From NCBI RefSeq assembly GCF_000411975.1, contig NZ_ASXG01000092.1:24334-88333 (forward strand): a stretch of 64,000 bases of DNA, read 5' to 3'. The DNA is from Amycolatopsis orientalis DSM 43388 (GTDB lineage Bacteria > Actinomycetota > Actinomycetes > Mycobacteriales > Pseudonocardiaceae). The translations under genes and the position numbers were made by a program. A model generated the notes under the pieces. The model did not search any database. It was not told where the DNA came from and was given only the letters and a program-made list of their open reading frames with translations. Of the stretch, positions 25,286-33,800 are shown in pieces; the first letter of the stretch is position 1, and every line of letters begins with the position of its first letter.

Positions 25286-26242
25286 CGCAAAAAAACAGAC
25301 GCGCATCGGGTCGCTCTCGCGGTGCTGCCCGGTGCCCCGATCTTCGAGCTCGCGGTGCCGTGCGAGGTGTTCGGGATCCCCCGCCCCGAACTCGTCGATC
25401 CGTGGTACGAGTTCCGGTTGTGCGCCACCGAACCCGGTGCGGTGATCGCCGGCGGATTCGCCGCCACCACTCCCCACGGACTCGACGAACTCGTCGCCGC
25501 GGACACCGTCGTCGTGCCCGCCTGCGCGAACGTCCACGCCCGGCAACCCGGCGACCTCGTCGAGGCCGTCCGCGAAGCCCGCCGCCGCGGCGCGAGGCTC
25601 GCCGCGATCTGCTCCGGCGCGTTCGTGCTGGCCCAAGCGGGGCTCCTCGACGGCCGGCACGCGACGACCCACTGGATGCACGCCGAAGAACTCCGCCGCC
25701 GGTACCCGAAGGTCGACCTCGACGCGACGGTGATCTACGCCGAGGACGACCGCATCCACACCTCCGCGGGCACGGCAGCCGGAATCGACCTGTGCCTCGA
25801 ACTCGTCCGGCAGGACCACGGAACCGCGATCGCGAACGCCCTCGCCCGCCGCATGGTGACCCCGCCGCACCGAGCCGCCGACCAGGCCCAGTACATGCTC
25901 GCCCCGGTCCAGCCCCCGACGAGCTCGCCGCTCAGCGACGTCGCCGAGTGGGCCGTGCGGCACCTCGCCGAACCGATCCGGCTCCGCGATCTCGCGGCAC
26001 GCGCGCACCTCAGCGAGCGGCAGCTCACCCGTCGTTTCCTCGACGCATTCGGCCGGACGCCCGGGGATTGGCTGACCCGCGAACGCATCCGGCGAGCGCA
26101 GGAACTGCTCGAAACCACCGAGCTCACCATCGACACCGTCGCGAGCGAAAGCGGATTCGGCACCGCGGCGGGCCTCCGCGCGGCCTTCGCGAAACACCTC
26201 CACACCTCGCCCAGCGACTACCGCGCCGCCTGGGCGGCCTGA
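25283..26242 (+). CDS. GlxA/FtrA-type regulator (DJ-1-like domain + AraC HTH)
   Basis: A 319-residue regulator. Residues about 10-175 form a DJ-1/PfpI-like domain with the elbow AAICSGAFVLAQAG (Cys at the nucleophile position), and residues about 215-315 are an AraC double HTH (LRDLAARAHLSERQLTRRFLDAFGRTPGDWL and VASESGFGTAAGLRAAF). Members regulate amine, amino-acid and carnitine use; here the divergent APC permease is the natural target. ATG 25283 (MRKKTDAHRVAL) is chosen over ATG 25271. Confidence 0.9.
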   Translation: MRKKTDAHRVALAVLPGAPIFELAVPCEVFGIPRPELVDPWYEFRLCATEPGAVIAGGFAATTPHGLDELVAADTVVVPACANVHARQPGDLVEAVREARRRGARLAAICSGAFVLAQAGLLDGRHATTHWMHAEELRRRYPKVDLDATVIYAEDDRIHTSAGTAAGIDLCLELVRQDHGTAIANALARRMVTPPHRAADQAQYMLAPVQPPTSSPLSDVAEWAVRHLAEPIRLRDLAARAHLSERQLTRRFLDAFGRTPGDWLTRERIRRAQELLETTELTIDTVASESGFGTAAGLRAAFAKHLHTSPSDYRAAWAA

Positions 26243-26419
26243 CCTGACGTTGAGCGCATCCGGTGTGCAGGACGCCGATTCGGCGCGGCCAGGATCGGCG
26301 CCGGTCGAGTACCGCGCGCCAAAGGCTGGCGTCAGGGCGTCTCGGCGGACGCGTCCGATGCCGGTGGCGGCGGAAACTGTTGTCCGGCAAGCGGGGTGGT
26401 CACGCGGACGCGGGGCGCG

Positions 26420-26512
26420 TCCGACCAAGGCGGCAAATACACCGCCGCCCAATACGGCACCCTCGCCGACGACCTGGCGGTGCGTTTTTCGTTGAGAAGC
26501 AAGGGAAATAGC
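26420..26512 (+). pseudogene. IS3-family transposase relic (rve core fragment)
   Basis: About 30 codons match the DDE core of IS3/IS150-type OrfB: SDQGGKYTAAQYGTLADDLA then VRFSLRSKGN, corresponding to the H-S-D-x-G-x-Q-Y-T-S block and the start of the S-x-x-x-G-x-x-x-D-N-A block. The second Asp block and everything else is missing. No terminal repeats were found nearby. It records an old insertion in the 26.2-26.6 kb gap. Confidence 0.7.
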
Positions 26513-26585
26513 CCGCAGGCTTCGCTGATGGCCCGACCACGCCTCGACGACCCTGCCCGTCAAAACGGGTCAGCTCCACGACTTG

Positions 26586-27239
26586 ATGTTGGCTAGGCTC
26601 CCCGTCTGGTCGGTTTTCTGGTGCCCAGGAGGGGCCCTGCCGAACATCCAGTTTCCCTCGCCCGTGCATCGCAGGGTCCTCGACGAAATCCTGGCTGAGC
26701 TAAGAGCAGATCCGGGCGTGCGCGGAGTGCTGCTGAGCGGTTCGGCGGCCCGCGGCACCGCGCGAGCCGACTCCGACTTCGACCTGCTGGTGGTCGCCGC
26801 CGAAGAGGACTGCACCTCCGCATGGCGCTCCCGCACTCGCCCGCTGCCCGTCGACTTCCTTGTGCACACCGCGGACCACTGGCGCGAGCACTTCTCCCCC
26901 AGCCGAGTCGGCGACGAGTCCTGGGGCTATGCGTTTCTGGACGGCGTCGTCCTCCACGATCCGGAAAGCGTCGTTGCCCGCCGACGTGCCGACCCGGTCG
27001 AGACCGGCTGGGCGGCAGCAGCGATGACCAACGATCTGCTCCGCACTGCCTGGGCCGCCGACAACTTGCCCAACCCCTCCCTCGACCTGGGCACCGTGCA
27101 GCGGCATCTGGACGACCTCGCCGTTCCCGACGGCGTCCCCTCCCCAATCCGTGCCATCCTCCGCGCAGCGCCGAAAGAGGCATTGCGCCGGCAACTTGAG
27201 CTGATCACCGCACTCGAAGCTCACCTCGGGAACCCGTGA
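26586..27239 (+). CDS. Nucleotidyltransferase-domain protein
   Basis: About 217 residues. The minimal nucleotidyltransferase motif is clear: VLLSGSAARGTARADSDFDLLVV (G-S-x-A-R-G ... S-D-x-D-L) with two metal Asp residues, and a third candidate Asp in LPVDFLV. A helical C-terminal half with many Leu follows. AMP/nucleotide transfer to a protein or small molecule is possible (aminoglycoside adenylyltransferases share the fold). The start is uncertain: ATG 26586 lacks a ribosome site, whereas AGGAGG at about 26628-26633 points to a rare CTG start just downstream. Unlike MntA-type toxin systems no HEPN gene is adjacent. Confidence 0.75.
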   Translation: MLARLPVWSVFWCPGGALPNIQFPSPVHRRVLDEILAELRADPGVRGVLLSGSAARGTARADSDFDLLVVAAEEDCTSAWRSRTRPLPVDFLVHTADHWREHFSPSRVGDESWGYAFLDGVVLHDPESVVARRRADPVETGWAAAAMTNDLLRTAWAADNLPNPSLDLGTVQRHLDDLAVPDGVPSPIRAILRAAPKEALRRQLELITALEAHLGNP

Positions 27240-27317
27240 GCCGATACCGGCGGTTTCAACGGAACACCCGGGAATTCGCACCGGTCCGAGTGGACGTAGT
27301 GACGGTACGTCCTCGGC

Positions 27318-27698
27318 TCACGCGGCCATCAGGCACATCACCATCGCCATCGCCAGGTTCCCCGGATCCCGCAGCGGGCGGCGGATTTCCAGTGCCAGCT
27401 TCCCGGCCAGCCAGCAGCCGGCGAGCGGCGGCGACCCGCCGGGCATTCCGGGCATCGGCATGGCCAGCGCCAGCACTGCCATGCCGGCCAGGTCGTACGC
27501 GCCGTGCCAGCGCAGCGCTGCGGTCTCCTCGGTGCGGGCCACCCAGATCGCGGCTCCGGCGAGCGTCACGAACCACACCGGCGGCGACAGCGGCGCGATC
27601 GGCGCCAGCTGCAGGGCCAGCATGGCGACGGCCATCACCGCGTGCGGGACGTGCCGTCGCCATGCCGAGCCCGGAAACCAGGCCAAGTCACTCGTCAT
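27318..27698 (-). CDS. Small membrane protein coupled to amine oxidase
   Basis: A 126-residue protein with about three or four hydrophobic helices (AVMAVAMLALQLAPI, PVWFVTLAGAAIWVA, YDLAGMAVLALAMP and a C-terminal LAMAMVMCLMAA) and a Met-rich stretch (AMPMPGMPGG). It resembles the actinobacterial DUF5134-type membrane proteins. ATG 27698 lies 11 bases inside the amine-oxidase gene, so it is translated by coupling. The Met-rich segment could bind copper, which would suit the oxidase partner; this is inference. Confidence 0.7.
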   Translation of the reverse strand: MTSDLAWFPGSAWRRHVPHAVMAVAMLALQLAPIAPLSPPVWFVTLAGAAIWVARTEETAALRWHGAYDLAGMAVLALAMPMPGMPGGSPPLAGCWLAGKLALEIRRPLRDPGNLAMAMVMCLMAA

Positions 27699-29598
27699 GG
27701 CAGCAGTGCGACGAGGTGCTCGGCGGGACGTCGAGCGTCGGGTTCCGGTCGAAGAAACCGACCGGCTTCAACGTGAACCCGGCGTAGTCCACCGGCATCA
27801 CCGGCCAGTCCTCCGGACGTGGGAAGTGCGTGAGCCCGAAGGTGTGCCACAGCACGATGTCCTCGCCGTCCACGTTACGGTCCGCCGCCGTCCACGCCGG
27901 GAGTCCCCCGCCGCCGGGGTGCTGGTTGACGAAATCGCCCGCGGGGTAACGCTCCGCGGCCGCGTACGGCGTCACCCACAGGTGCCGGGTCGCGAAGTTC
28001 GCACGCGCGTGGACCACCGACGATTCGTCCGCCAGCAGTGTCGGCTGGCCCTGCGGGTACAGGGCGTAGGCGACGTTGCGGCCCAACCGGTTCTGCCGTT
28101 CCGGGTTCACGATCTGCCACACTCGCGCCCGGCCCTGGTCGGCGTTTCGCCGCGCCTCCGATTCGGTGTGCAGCCGGGTGCGGCGTTCGGTGAACGCGTT
28201 GCCGTGCGGGTTGCCCGGGCCGACCGGGACGGCGGCCGCTTCGACTTCGTCGACCGCGTTGCGCGGACCGTCGACCATCATGTCCAGCCGGGCGGAGAAC
28301 AGGTGCTGGTGGTACGGCGCGCCCAAGCCGGGCGCGACTTCGCTGGCGTATGGGTGGCCGTCCTCCGGGTAAGCCGAGGTGAACACGACGCCGGTCGCCT
28401 TGGCCTCGCATTCGATGGTGCCGTCGAGGTAGAGGTACCAGTAGAAGCCGTAGTCGTAGTTGCCGATCGTGGTGAAGAACGACACCACCATCCGCCGCTG
28501 CCGGCGGGTTTCCTGCGAGCCGGCGAAGAGATCGCTGTGCTTCCACAGCACGCCGTAGTCCTCCTCGTGCAGGCAGATCGCGTTGCGGATGACCTGCGGC
28601 TGCAACTGGTCGTCGGCGATGACGGCGTCGAGATATTTGATCTCGCCCAGACAGTCGCAGCCCAGTTCGAGCGAGTTGGCGTAGCGGGCGAACATGTACT
28701 CGCCGCAGTCGAAGTAGTTCTGCCAGAACCGGACCGGCGACGGATCGGCGTAGGGCACGACCATCTCCGCGATCGACGCGCGGTACACGATCGGCCGGCC
28801 GTCGAACGAAATCTGGTGCAGAGTCAGCCCTTCCCGTTCGTTGAATCCGATCCGCAGCTCGAAGTTCTCCCAGCGCAGCAGGCCGTCCTCGACGGTGAAG
28901 CTCACCCCGTCGGGCTGGGTGATCTCGATCGGCTTCAGCGTGGTGCGAGCCGGCCCGGTCTGGGCCGGGTCGTCGAAGTTGCCCGGTTCCCGCGGCACCG
29001 GATGACGGCGGTGGTCGAGCACCTCCATGACCTCGTGCGTGGTCAGGTCGACGTAGGCGACCAGACCGTCGACCGGATGCGCCCACGGGTGGTCCTTTTC
29101 GTGCTCCTGCCAGAAACCGAGCGCTCGCACGACGCGCCGCCCAGCCTCCCGCGGGAAATACGCACCGGCGGACAGCGGGACTACCCGCACCTGGTCCGGA
29201 TCGAGCCCGCGTCCGGTCAGCGCGGCGCGCCATTCCTCGTGCCCGGCAAGGATTTCCTCGATCAGCTCGAATTCGGTGTCGATGATCGGCAGCTGGCCGT
29301 CGCGGCGCTGGTCCAGCTCCACCACTGCGTCCACAGTGGACCGCGTGACGGAAACGACGACGTCGCGTGACGCACCGGTCGGCAGGTCGAGCAGCAGCAC
29401 CCGGAAGCGGCGGTCGGCCGGGTCTCCCGCGAGCACGGCGGACTTTTCCGGTTCTTCCGGCCCGAAGAAGCAGCAGCGCACGGTCTCCGGCAGCAGCCCG
29501 GCGCCGGCGAGGATCCGCCGGACCGCGTGCACCTCCTCTTCGCGGACCGGGTGCAGCGGGTGGCCGGAGAGTTCGACGGCGGGTTCGGTGACGGTCAT
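27688..29598 (-). CDS. Copper-containing amine oxidase
   Basis: A 636-residue copper/topaquinone amine oxidase that converts primary amines to aldehydes plus ammonia and hydrogen peroxide. Positions match the Arthrobacter enzyme closely: cofactor precursor Y381 in TIGNYDYG, base D297 in YFDCGEY, copper ligands H430 and H432 (PYHQHLF) and H590 (FGLTHFP). No signal peptide, so cytoplasmic. ATG 29598 has AGGAG 9 bases upstream. It lies 20 bases after an APC permease in the same direction, suggesting amine import and oxidation. The extreme C-terminus ends SSHCCHDE, a Cys/His cluster. Confidence 0.95.
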   Translation of the reverse strand: MTVTEPAVELSGHPLHPVREEEVHAVRRILAGAGLLPETVRCCFFGPEEPEKSAVLAGDPADRRFRVLLLDLPTGASRDVVVSVTRSTVDAVVELDQRRDGQLPIIDTEFELIEEILAGHEEWRAALTGRGLDPDQVRVVPLSAGAYFPREAGRRVVRALGFWQEHEKDHPWAHPVDGLVAYVDLTTHEVMEVLDHRRHPVPREPGNFDDPAQTGPARTTLKPIEITQPDGVSFTVEDGLLRWENFELRIGFNEREGLTLHQISFDGRPIVYRASIAEMVVPYADPSPVRFWQNYFDCGEYMFARYANSLELGCDCLGEIKYLDAVIADDQLQPQVIRNAICLHEEDYGVLWKHSDLFAGSQETRRQRRMVVSFFTTIGNYDYGFYWYLYLDGTIECEAKATGVVFTSAYPEDGHPYASEVAPGLGAPYHQHLFSARLDMMVDGPRNAVDEVEAAAVPVGPGNPHGNAFTERRTRLHTESEARRNADQGRARVWQIVNPERQNRLGRNVAYALYPQGQPTLLADESSVVHARANFATRHLWVTPYAAAERYPAGDFVNQHPGGGGLPAWTAADRNVDGEDIVLWHTFGLTHFPRPEDWPVMPVDYAGFTLKPVGFFDRNPTLDVPPSTSSHCCHDE

Positions 29599-29618
29599 GA
29601 CGGATACTCCTGTCGTGG

Positions 29619-31052
29619 TCAGGCGGGCAGAGTGACGAGAAGGTGGCGGCGGGCCAGCGAAAGACCGGTGCCGAGGGCGAAAGCGGCGACCAGGATCAGC
29701 CCGATCCCCGCGGCCAGTTCGCCGGAACCCCCAATCAGCGTCGGGAAGTTCGCGACGGTCAGCGCCAGCGCGGCGAGCAAGCCGACCAGGCCGAGCGACG
29801 GCGCGACGACGGTGTTCCAGCGCCGGCGGTCGAGCGACGTGCGGCGGAAGAACACCAGGACCGCCAGGCAGGTCAACGCCATCAGCGCGAGCACGCCCAG
29901 CGTCGCGGTCCCGGCCATCCACGAGAACACCTGCGTGACCGGGTCCATCTTCGCCAGCGCGAACACCGCGATCAGCACGAGCGCACTCGCCGACTGCGCC
30001 ACCGAAGCGACGTGCGGGGAACCGTGCCGCGCGTGGCTTCGGCCGCACCTGCTCGGCAGCGCACCGGCGTTGCCGAGAGAGAACGTGTAGCGCGCGATGA
30101 CGTTGTGGAAGGACAACAGCGCGGCGAACAAGCTGGTGACCAACAGGATCTGGACGAGGTCGCCGCCCGCCGCGCCGAGGTAGCGGCTGACCGAGGCGAT
30201 CAGCATGCCGCCGGGGTTCTGGTTCGCCTGCGTCACGGCGTCGGCGTCGCCCCACGCGGAGACGAGCGACCAGCTGGAGAGCGTGTAGAAACCGCCGATC
30301 AGCAGCAGCGCGAGGTAGGTCGCGCGCGGCACCGTCCGCTCCGGGCGGCGCGCTTCGGAACGGTAGACCGCGGTGGCCTCGAAGCCGAGGAAACTCGCGA
30401 TGGCGAACATGATCCCGATGCCGAGCGAGCCGGAGCCGACCTGGGACGGCTGCAGCAAAGCGGTCGACAGGCCGTGCGCGCCGCCGCGGACGTTCACCAC
30501 GGCGTCGAAGACCAGCACGATGCCGACCTCGCAGACCAGCAGGACGCCGAGGACCTTCCCGGACAGTTCGATGTGCCGGTACCCGAGTGCGGACACGAGC
30601 CCGAGCGCCGCGACCGCGTACAGCCACCACGGCAGCGCCGGTCCGCCGTACTGCGCGACGAGACCGGAGAGCGTCGCGCCGAGGTAGCCGTAGACGGAGA
30701 GTTGCACGGCGGTGTAGGTGACCAGCGCCAGGAACGCCGAGCCGAGGCCCGTGCTGCGGCCGAGTCCTTTGTGGATGTAGGTGTAGAAAGCCCCCGCGTT
30801 CGGCACGTGCCGGGTCATCGCGCAGAATCCGACGGCGAACAACAGCAGAACCGCGCAGCACAGCACGAAGGTGGCGGGGAAACCCGCGCCGTCGCCCTGT
30901 GCGATGCCGAGCGGCACCGCGCCGGCGATGACGGTGAGCGGCGCGGCGGCGGCCACGACCATGAACACGATGGAGCCGACGCCGAGCCTGCCGGACAGGG
31001 TTCGCGGCTCGGCGGCCGGCGGAGCGGGGGCGGTGGTTCGCGAGGGGTCCAT
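29619..31052 (-). CDS. APC-family permease, amine/amino acid importer
   Basis: A 477-residue, 12-TM carrier: SIVFMVVAAAAPLTVIAGAVP is TM1 and SFLGFEATAVYRSEARRPERTVPRATY is the signature after TM6 of the amino acid/GABA/ethanolamine-type branch. ATG 31052 has GCAGGAGGC upstream. It begins the operon with the copper amine oxidase, so its likely substrate is a primary amine such as phenethylamine, tyramine or putrescine (inference). Divergent from a second, different APC permease across 255 bases. Confidence 0.9.
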   Translation of the reverse strand: MDPSRTTAPAPPAAEPRTLSGRLGVGSIVFMVVAAAAPLTVIAGAVPLGIAQGDGAGFPATFVLCCAVLLLFAVGFCAMTRHVPNAGAFYTYIHKGLGRSTGLGSAFLALVTYTAVQLSVYGYLGATLSGLVAQYGGPALPWWLYAVAALGLVSALGYRHIELSGKVLGVLLVCEVGIVLVFDAVVNVRGGAHGLSTALLQPSQVGSGSLGIGIMFAIASFLGFEATAVYRSEARRPERTVPRATYLALLLIGGFYTLSSWSLVSAWGDADAVTQANQNPGGMLIASVSRYLGAAGGDLVQILLVTSLFAALLSFHNVIARYTFSLGNAGALPSRCGRSHARHGSPHVASVAQSASALVLIAVFALAKMDPVTQVFSWMAGTATLGVLALMALTCLAVLVFFRRTSLDRRRWNTVVAPSLGLVGLLAALALTVANFPTLIGGSGELAAGIGLILVAAFALGTGLSLARRHLLVTLPA

Positions 31053-31307
31053 CTCTGCCTCCTGCGGCGGTGGGGATGGGAGACGACGGTCGCCTTTGCG
31101 CCGCCGGGGTTCAACGGCCGGCGCGGGCCGCCGGGAAAACCGGGTCCGGCGTTCTCGTTCCGGCGCTCCTCCCGCCCGGGCGTTCCCGGGCCGCGAGAAG
31201 ACCGCGCCGGGAATTCTCATTCGAGCTCGCGAGCCTGTGCCGGCGGCCCGGACGCGGGTTATCGTTCGTCCGCACGCATCGCGCTCAGCAGCACCGGGAG
31301 GCCGGCG

Positions 31308-32795
31308 ATGGCGAACCACCGGCGGCCCGACCTGACGACGTATCCCGAGCTGGCCGCCGCGGCCACGACCGGGAGGCACCGGCTCCGCCTCCGGTCCCCG
31401 GTCGACGGCCTCGACCGCCGCAAGCTGGGGTTCGCCGAGGTGCTGGGACAGTCGGTGTCCGCGACGGCGCCCACCGCGGCGATGGCCGCGACCCCCGCCA
31501 TCGTCGCCGCGACCGCCGGTCCGGCCGCGCTCTGGTCCTTCCTCGTCGCGACCGTGGTGGCGCTGCTCGTCGGCACCTGCATCGGCCAGTTCACCCGGCG
31601 GATGGCGGCCGCCGGCTCGCTGTACAGCATCACCGCGAAGGGGCTCAGCCCGCTGGCCGCGCTCGCGTCCGGCGCCGCGCTCCTGCTCGGATACGGCGCG
31701 CTCACCGCGGTCTCCTACGTCGGCGCCGCCGCGTATTTCTCCGCGCTGCTGCCGCCCGGCTGGCCGGTGCCGGTCGCGATCGTGCTGGTGCTGACCGGCG
31801 TGGCCACCGTCCTGCTCCGGCGCGGCGCCCGGCTGTCCGCGCGAGTGGTGTTCGTGGTGGAAGCCGTGTCGATCGTGGTGATGCTGGTCATTTTCGCGAC
31901 GTTGCTGACCAGCGCGAGCGCGGCGGACCAGTTCGCGCGGGTGGGAGTGCCGTCGTTCTCGCTGCGCGGCGCGGCGTCCGGGGTGCTGCCCGCGCTCGGC
32001 GCGTTCATCGGGTTCGAGGCCGCCGCCGCGTTCGGCGTCGAAGCGAAGCGGCCGTTCCAAACGATTCCGCGAGCGATCCTCTGGACCGCAGGCGGCTCTG
32101 GTGTGCTTTACCTGTTCGCGTGCTATGTCCAGGAACTGGGCTACGCCGCGACTCCAGGCGGCCTGGCCGGCCAGACCGAGCCGGTCGCGTCCTTGGCGGT
32201 CGCCGCGCAGATGCCGTGGCTCGCGGCGTTGTTGAAGATCGGCATTGCCATGTCGTTCTTCGCCAGCGTGCTCGCGACCGGGAACGCGCTGGTGCGCGTG
32301 CTGTTCTCGATGGGCCGCGAAGGCGTTCTGCCCCGCGCGTTCGGCACGACGCACCCGCGCTTTCGGACCCCGTCGGTCGCGATCGCCTTCGCGGTGCCGG
32401 CGACCGGCGTCGTCGCGGTGGCCTTCCTGCTGACCGGGGCATCGCCGGCGCGGATCCTCCAGGTGCTGATCGCGACCACTGTGTTCGGTTACCTGCTCGC
32501 CTATCTGCTGGTGTGCATCGCGACGCCGCTGTTCCTGCGCCGGATCGGCGAGCTCACGCGCGGACCGGTCGTCGCGGCGGCGGTCAGCGCACTGGTGCTG
32601 GTGCTGGTCCTCGGCTTCTTTGTCACGTCCGGGGTGAGCGGCGAAATGCTGCTGGCCTGGGCGGGGATGGTCGTGCTGGCCGCCGCGTGGGCGGGCTGGC
32701 TGGTGCTGCGCCGCCGGTCCCGGCTCGCCACGATCGGCGTCTACGACGAGACGAGCGCCGCCGATCTGCTCGGCAGCCAGGAAGCCGGCCGATGA
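31308..32795 (+). CDS. Second APC-family permease
   Basis: A 495-residue carrier with a long cytoplasmic N-terminus (about 45 residues) before TM1 (GQSVSATAPTAAMAATPAIV). FIGFEAAAAFGVEAKRPFQTIPRAI matches the same post-TM6 signature as the upstream permease, but overall it belongs to a different branch. GGGAG 8 bases before ATG 31308. The stop overlaps the IclR regulator start (ATGA), so transporter and regulator form a unit. Likely part of the same amine-use locus. Confidence 0.88.
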   Translation: MANHRRPDLTTYPELAAAATTGRHRLRLRSPVDGLDRRKLGFAEVLGQSVSATAPTAAMAATPAIVAATAGPAALWSFLVATVVALLVGTCIGQFTRRMAAAGSLYSITAKGLSPLAALASGAALLLGYGALTAVSYVGAAAYFSALLPPGWPVPVAIVLVLTGVATVLLRRGARLSARVVFVVEAVSIVVMLVIFATLLTSASAADQFARVGVPSFSLRGAASGVLPALGAFIGFEAAAAFGVEAKRPFQTIPRAILWTAGGSGVLYLFACYVQELGYAATPGGLAGQTEPVASLAVAAQMPWLAALLKIGIAMSFFASVLATGNALVRVLFSMGREGVLPRAFGTTHPRFRTPSVAIAFAVPATGVVAVAFLLTGASPARILQVLIATTVFGYLLAYLLVCIATPLFLRRIGELTRGPVVAAAVSALVLVLVLGFFVTSGVSGEMLLAWAGMVVLAAAWAGWLVLRRRSRLATIGVYDETSAADLLGSQEAGR

Positions 32796-33538
32796 CGGGC
32801 GGCGCGTCCCCGCTGTCCGGACGGCAGCCGAAAGCCGTGCGGAGCGCGCTGGCGGTGCTGGAGGAGGTCATCGCGGCCGGTCCCGGCGTGACCGCGAAGG
32901 AAATCTCCGCCGCACTGCACCTGCCGCCCGCCACGACGTACCGCCTGCTGAACCTGCTGGTCGCCGAGGAGTACCTGGTCCGCCTCCCCGACCTGCGGGG
33001 TTTCGCGCTCGGCCGCCGGGCGGGCCGGCTGACCGTGCCCGCCGCGGCCTTGCCGTGCACCGCGGCCCGGACCGTGGTCGAGCACCTGCGCGGCATCGTC
33101 CGGTGGGGCGTGCACCTGGCCTCGTTCACCACCGGACGGCTCACCCTGGTCGACCCCGATCCGGACCACCCGCCCACCGACGAGGCGACGCTCTCCCGCT
33201 ACCCGCACGCATCCGCCTTGGGCAAGCTGCTCCTGGCCGAACAGCCGGATTGGCGCGCGCTGGTCCGAGACTTGCGCGCCTTCACCGAACAGACCCTCGT
33301 GAACGCCGCGGAACTCGACGGCTCGCTGGCGGAAACGGCCCGCACCGGCGTCGCCCGGCAATGCGGAGAACTCCGCCCGGACCGGGGCTGCGTCGCGGTG
33401 CCAGTGCGGGACGCGGACGGCCAGCTGATCGCCGGCTTGGCACTGTGCGGCCCGCCGGCCCGGATCGCACATCTCGACGACGCGCTGCTGACGGCATTGC
33501 GGGAACACGCGCGCCGGTTGGGGCCGTTGCTCGCTTGA
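32792..33538 (+). CDS. IclR-family regulator
   Basis: A 248-residue regulator. Winged helix at about 15-75 (AVRSALAVLEEVIAAGPGVTAKEISAALHLPPATTYRLLNLL) and an IclR effector domain with SALGKLLLA, the usual S-A-x-G-K-x-x-L-A block, and GCVAVPVRDADGQLIAGLALCG. Translationally coupled to the upstream permease. The effector domain is somewhat short and the linker is Pro-rich (DPDPDHPPTDE). Likely controls the 27.3-33.5 kb amine cluster. Confidence 0.87.
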   Translation: MTGGASPLSGRQPKAVRSALAVLEEVIAAGPGVTAKEISAALHLPPATTYRLLNLLVAEEYLVRLPDLRGFALGRRAGRLTVPAAALPCTAARTVVEHLRGIVRWGVHLASFTTGRLTLVDPDPDHPPTDEATLSRYPHASALGKLLLAEQPDWRALVRDLRAFTEQTLVNAAELDGSLAETARTGVARQCGELRPDRGCVAVPVRDADGQLIAGLALCGPPARIAHLDDALLTALREHARRLGPLLA

Positions 33539-33800
33539 CCGGGTGCGGTCACCATTCCAGCGCCGCCGGTTCCTCGGTGATCCGGCGGTCAGGTGGCGCC
33601 ACCGGCGATTTCCGTCGCATTCGGGGACGCTCAGCGAAAATCTTCGCGGCCGTCCGCGGCGACAACACCGGTGTCGTCGCCAAAGGCACTGCGGCACAGG
33701 CGAAACCGCCGAGTCCTGAGCACACCGCGGACCGGCCGCGTGCGCCCGTCCGCGGTCCGGGTCCCTCCGATGTCCAGGTCGTGGTCGAGCGCCTCCGGGT

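Noticed and set aside
26586..27239. MntA/HepT-type toxin-antitoxin system
   Set aside because: The nucleotidyltransferase has no HEPN partner on either side.
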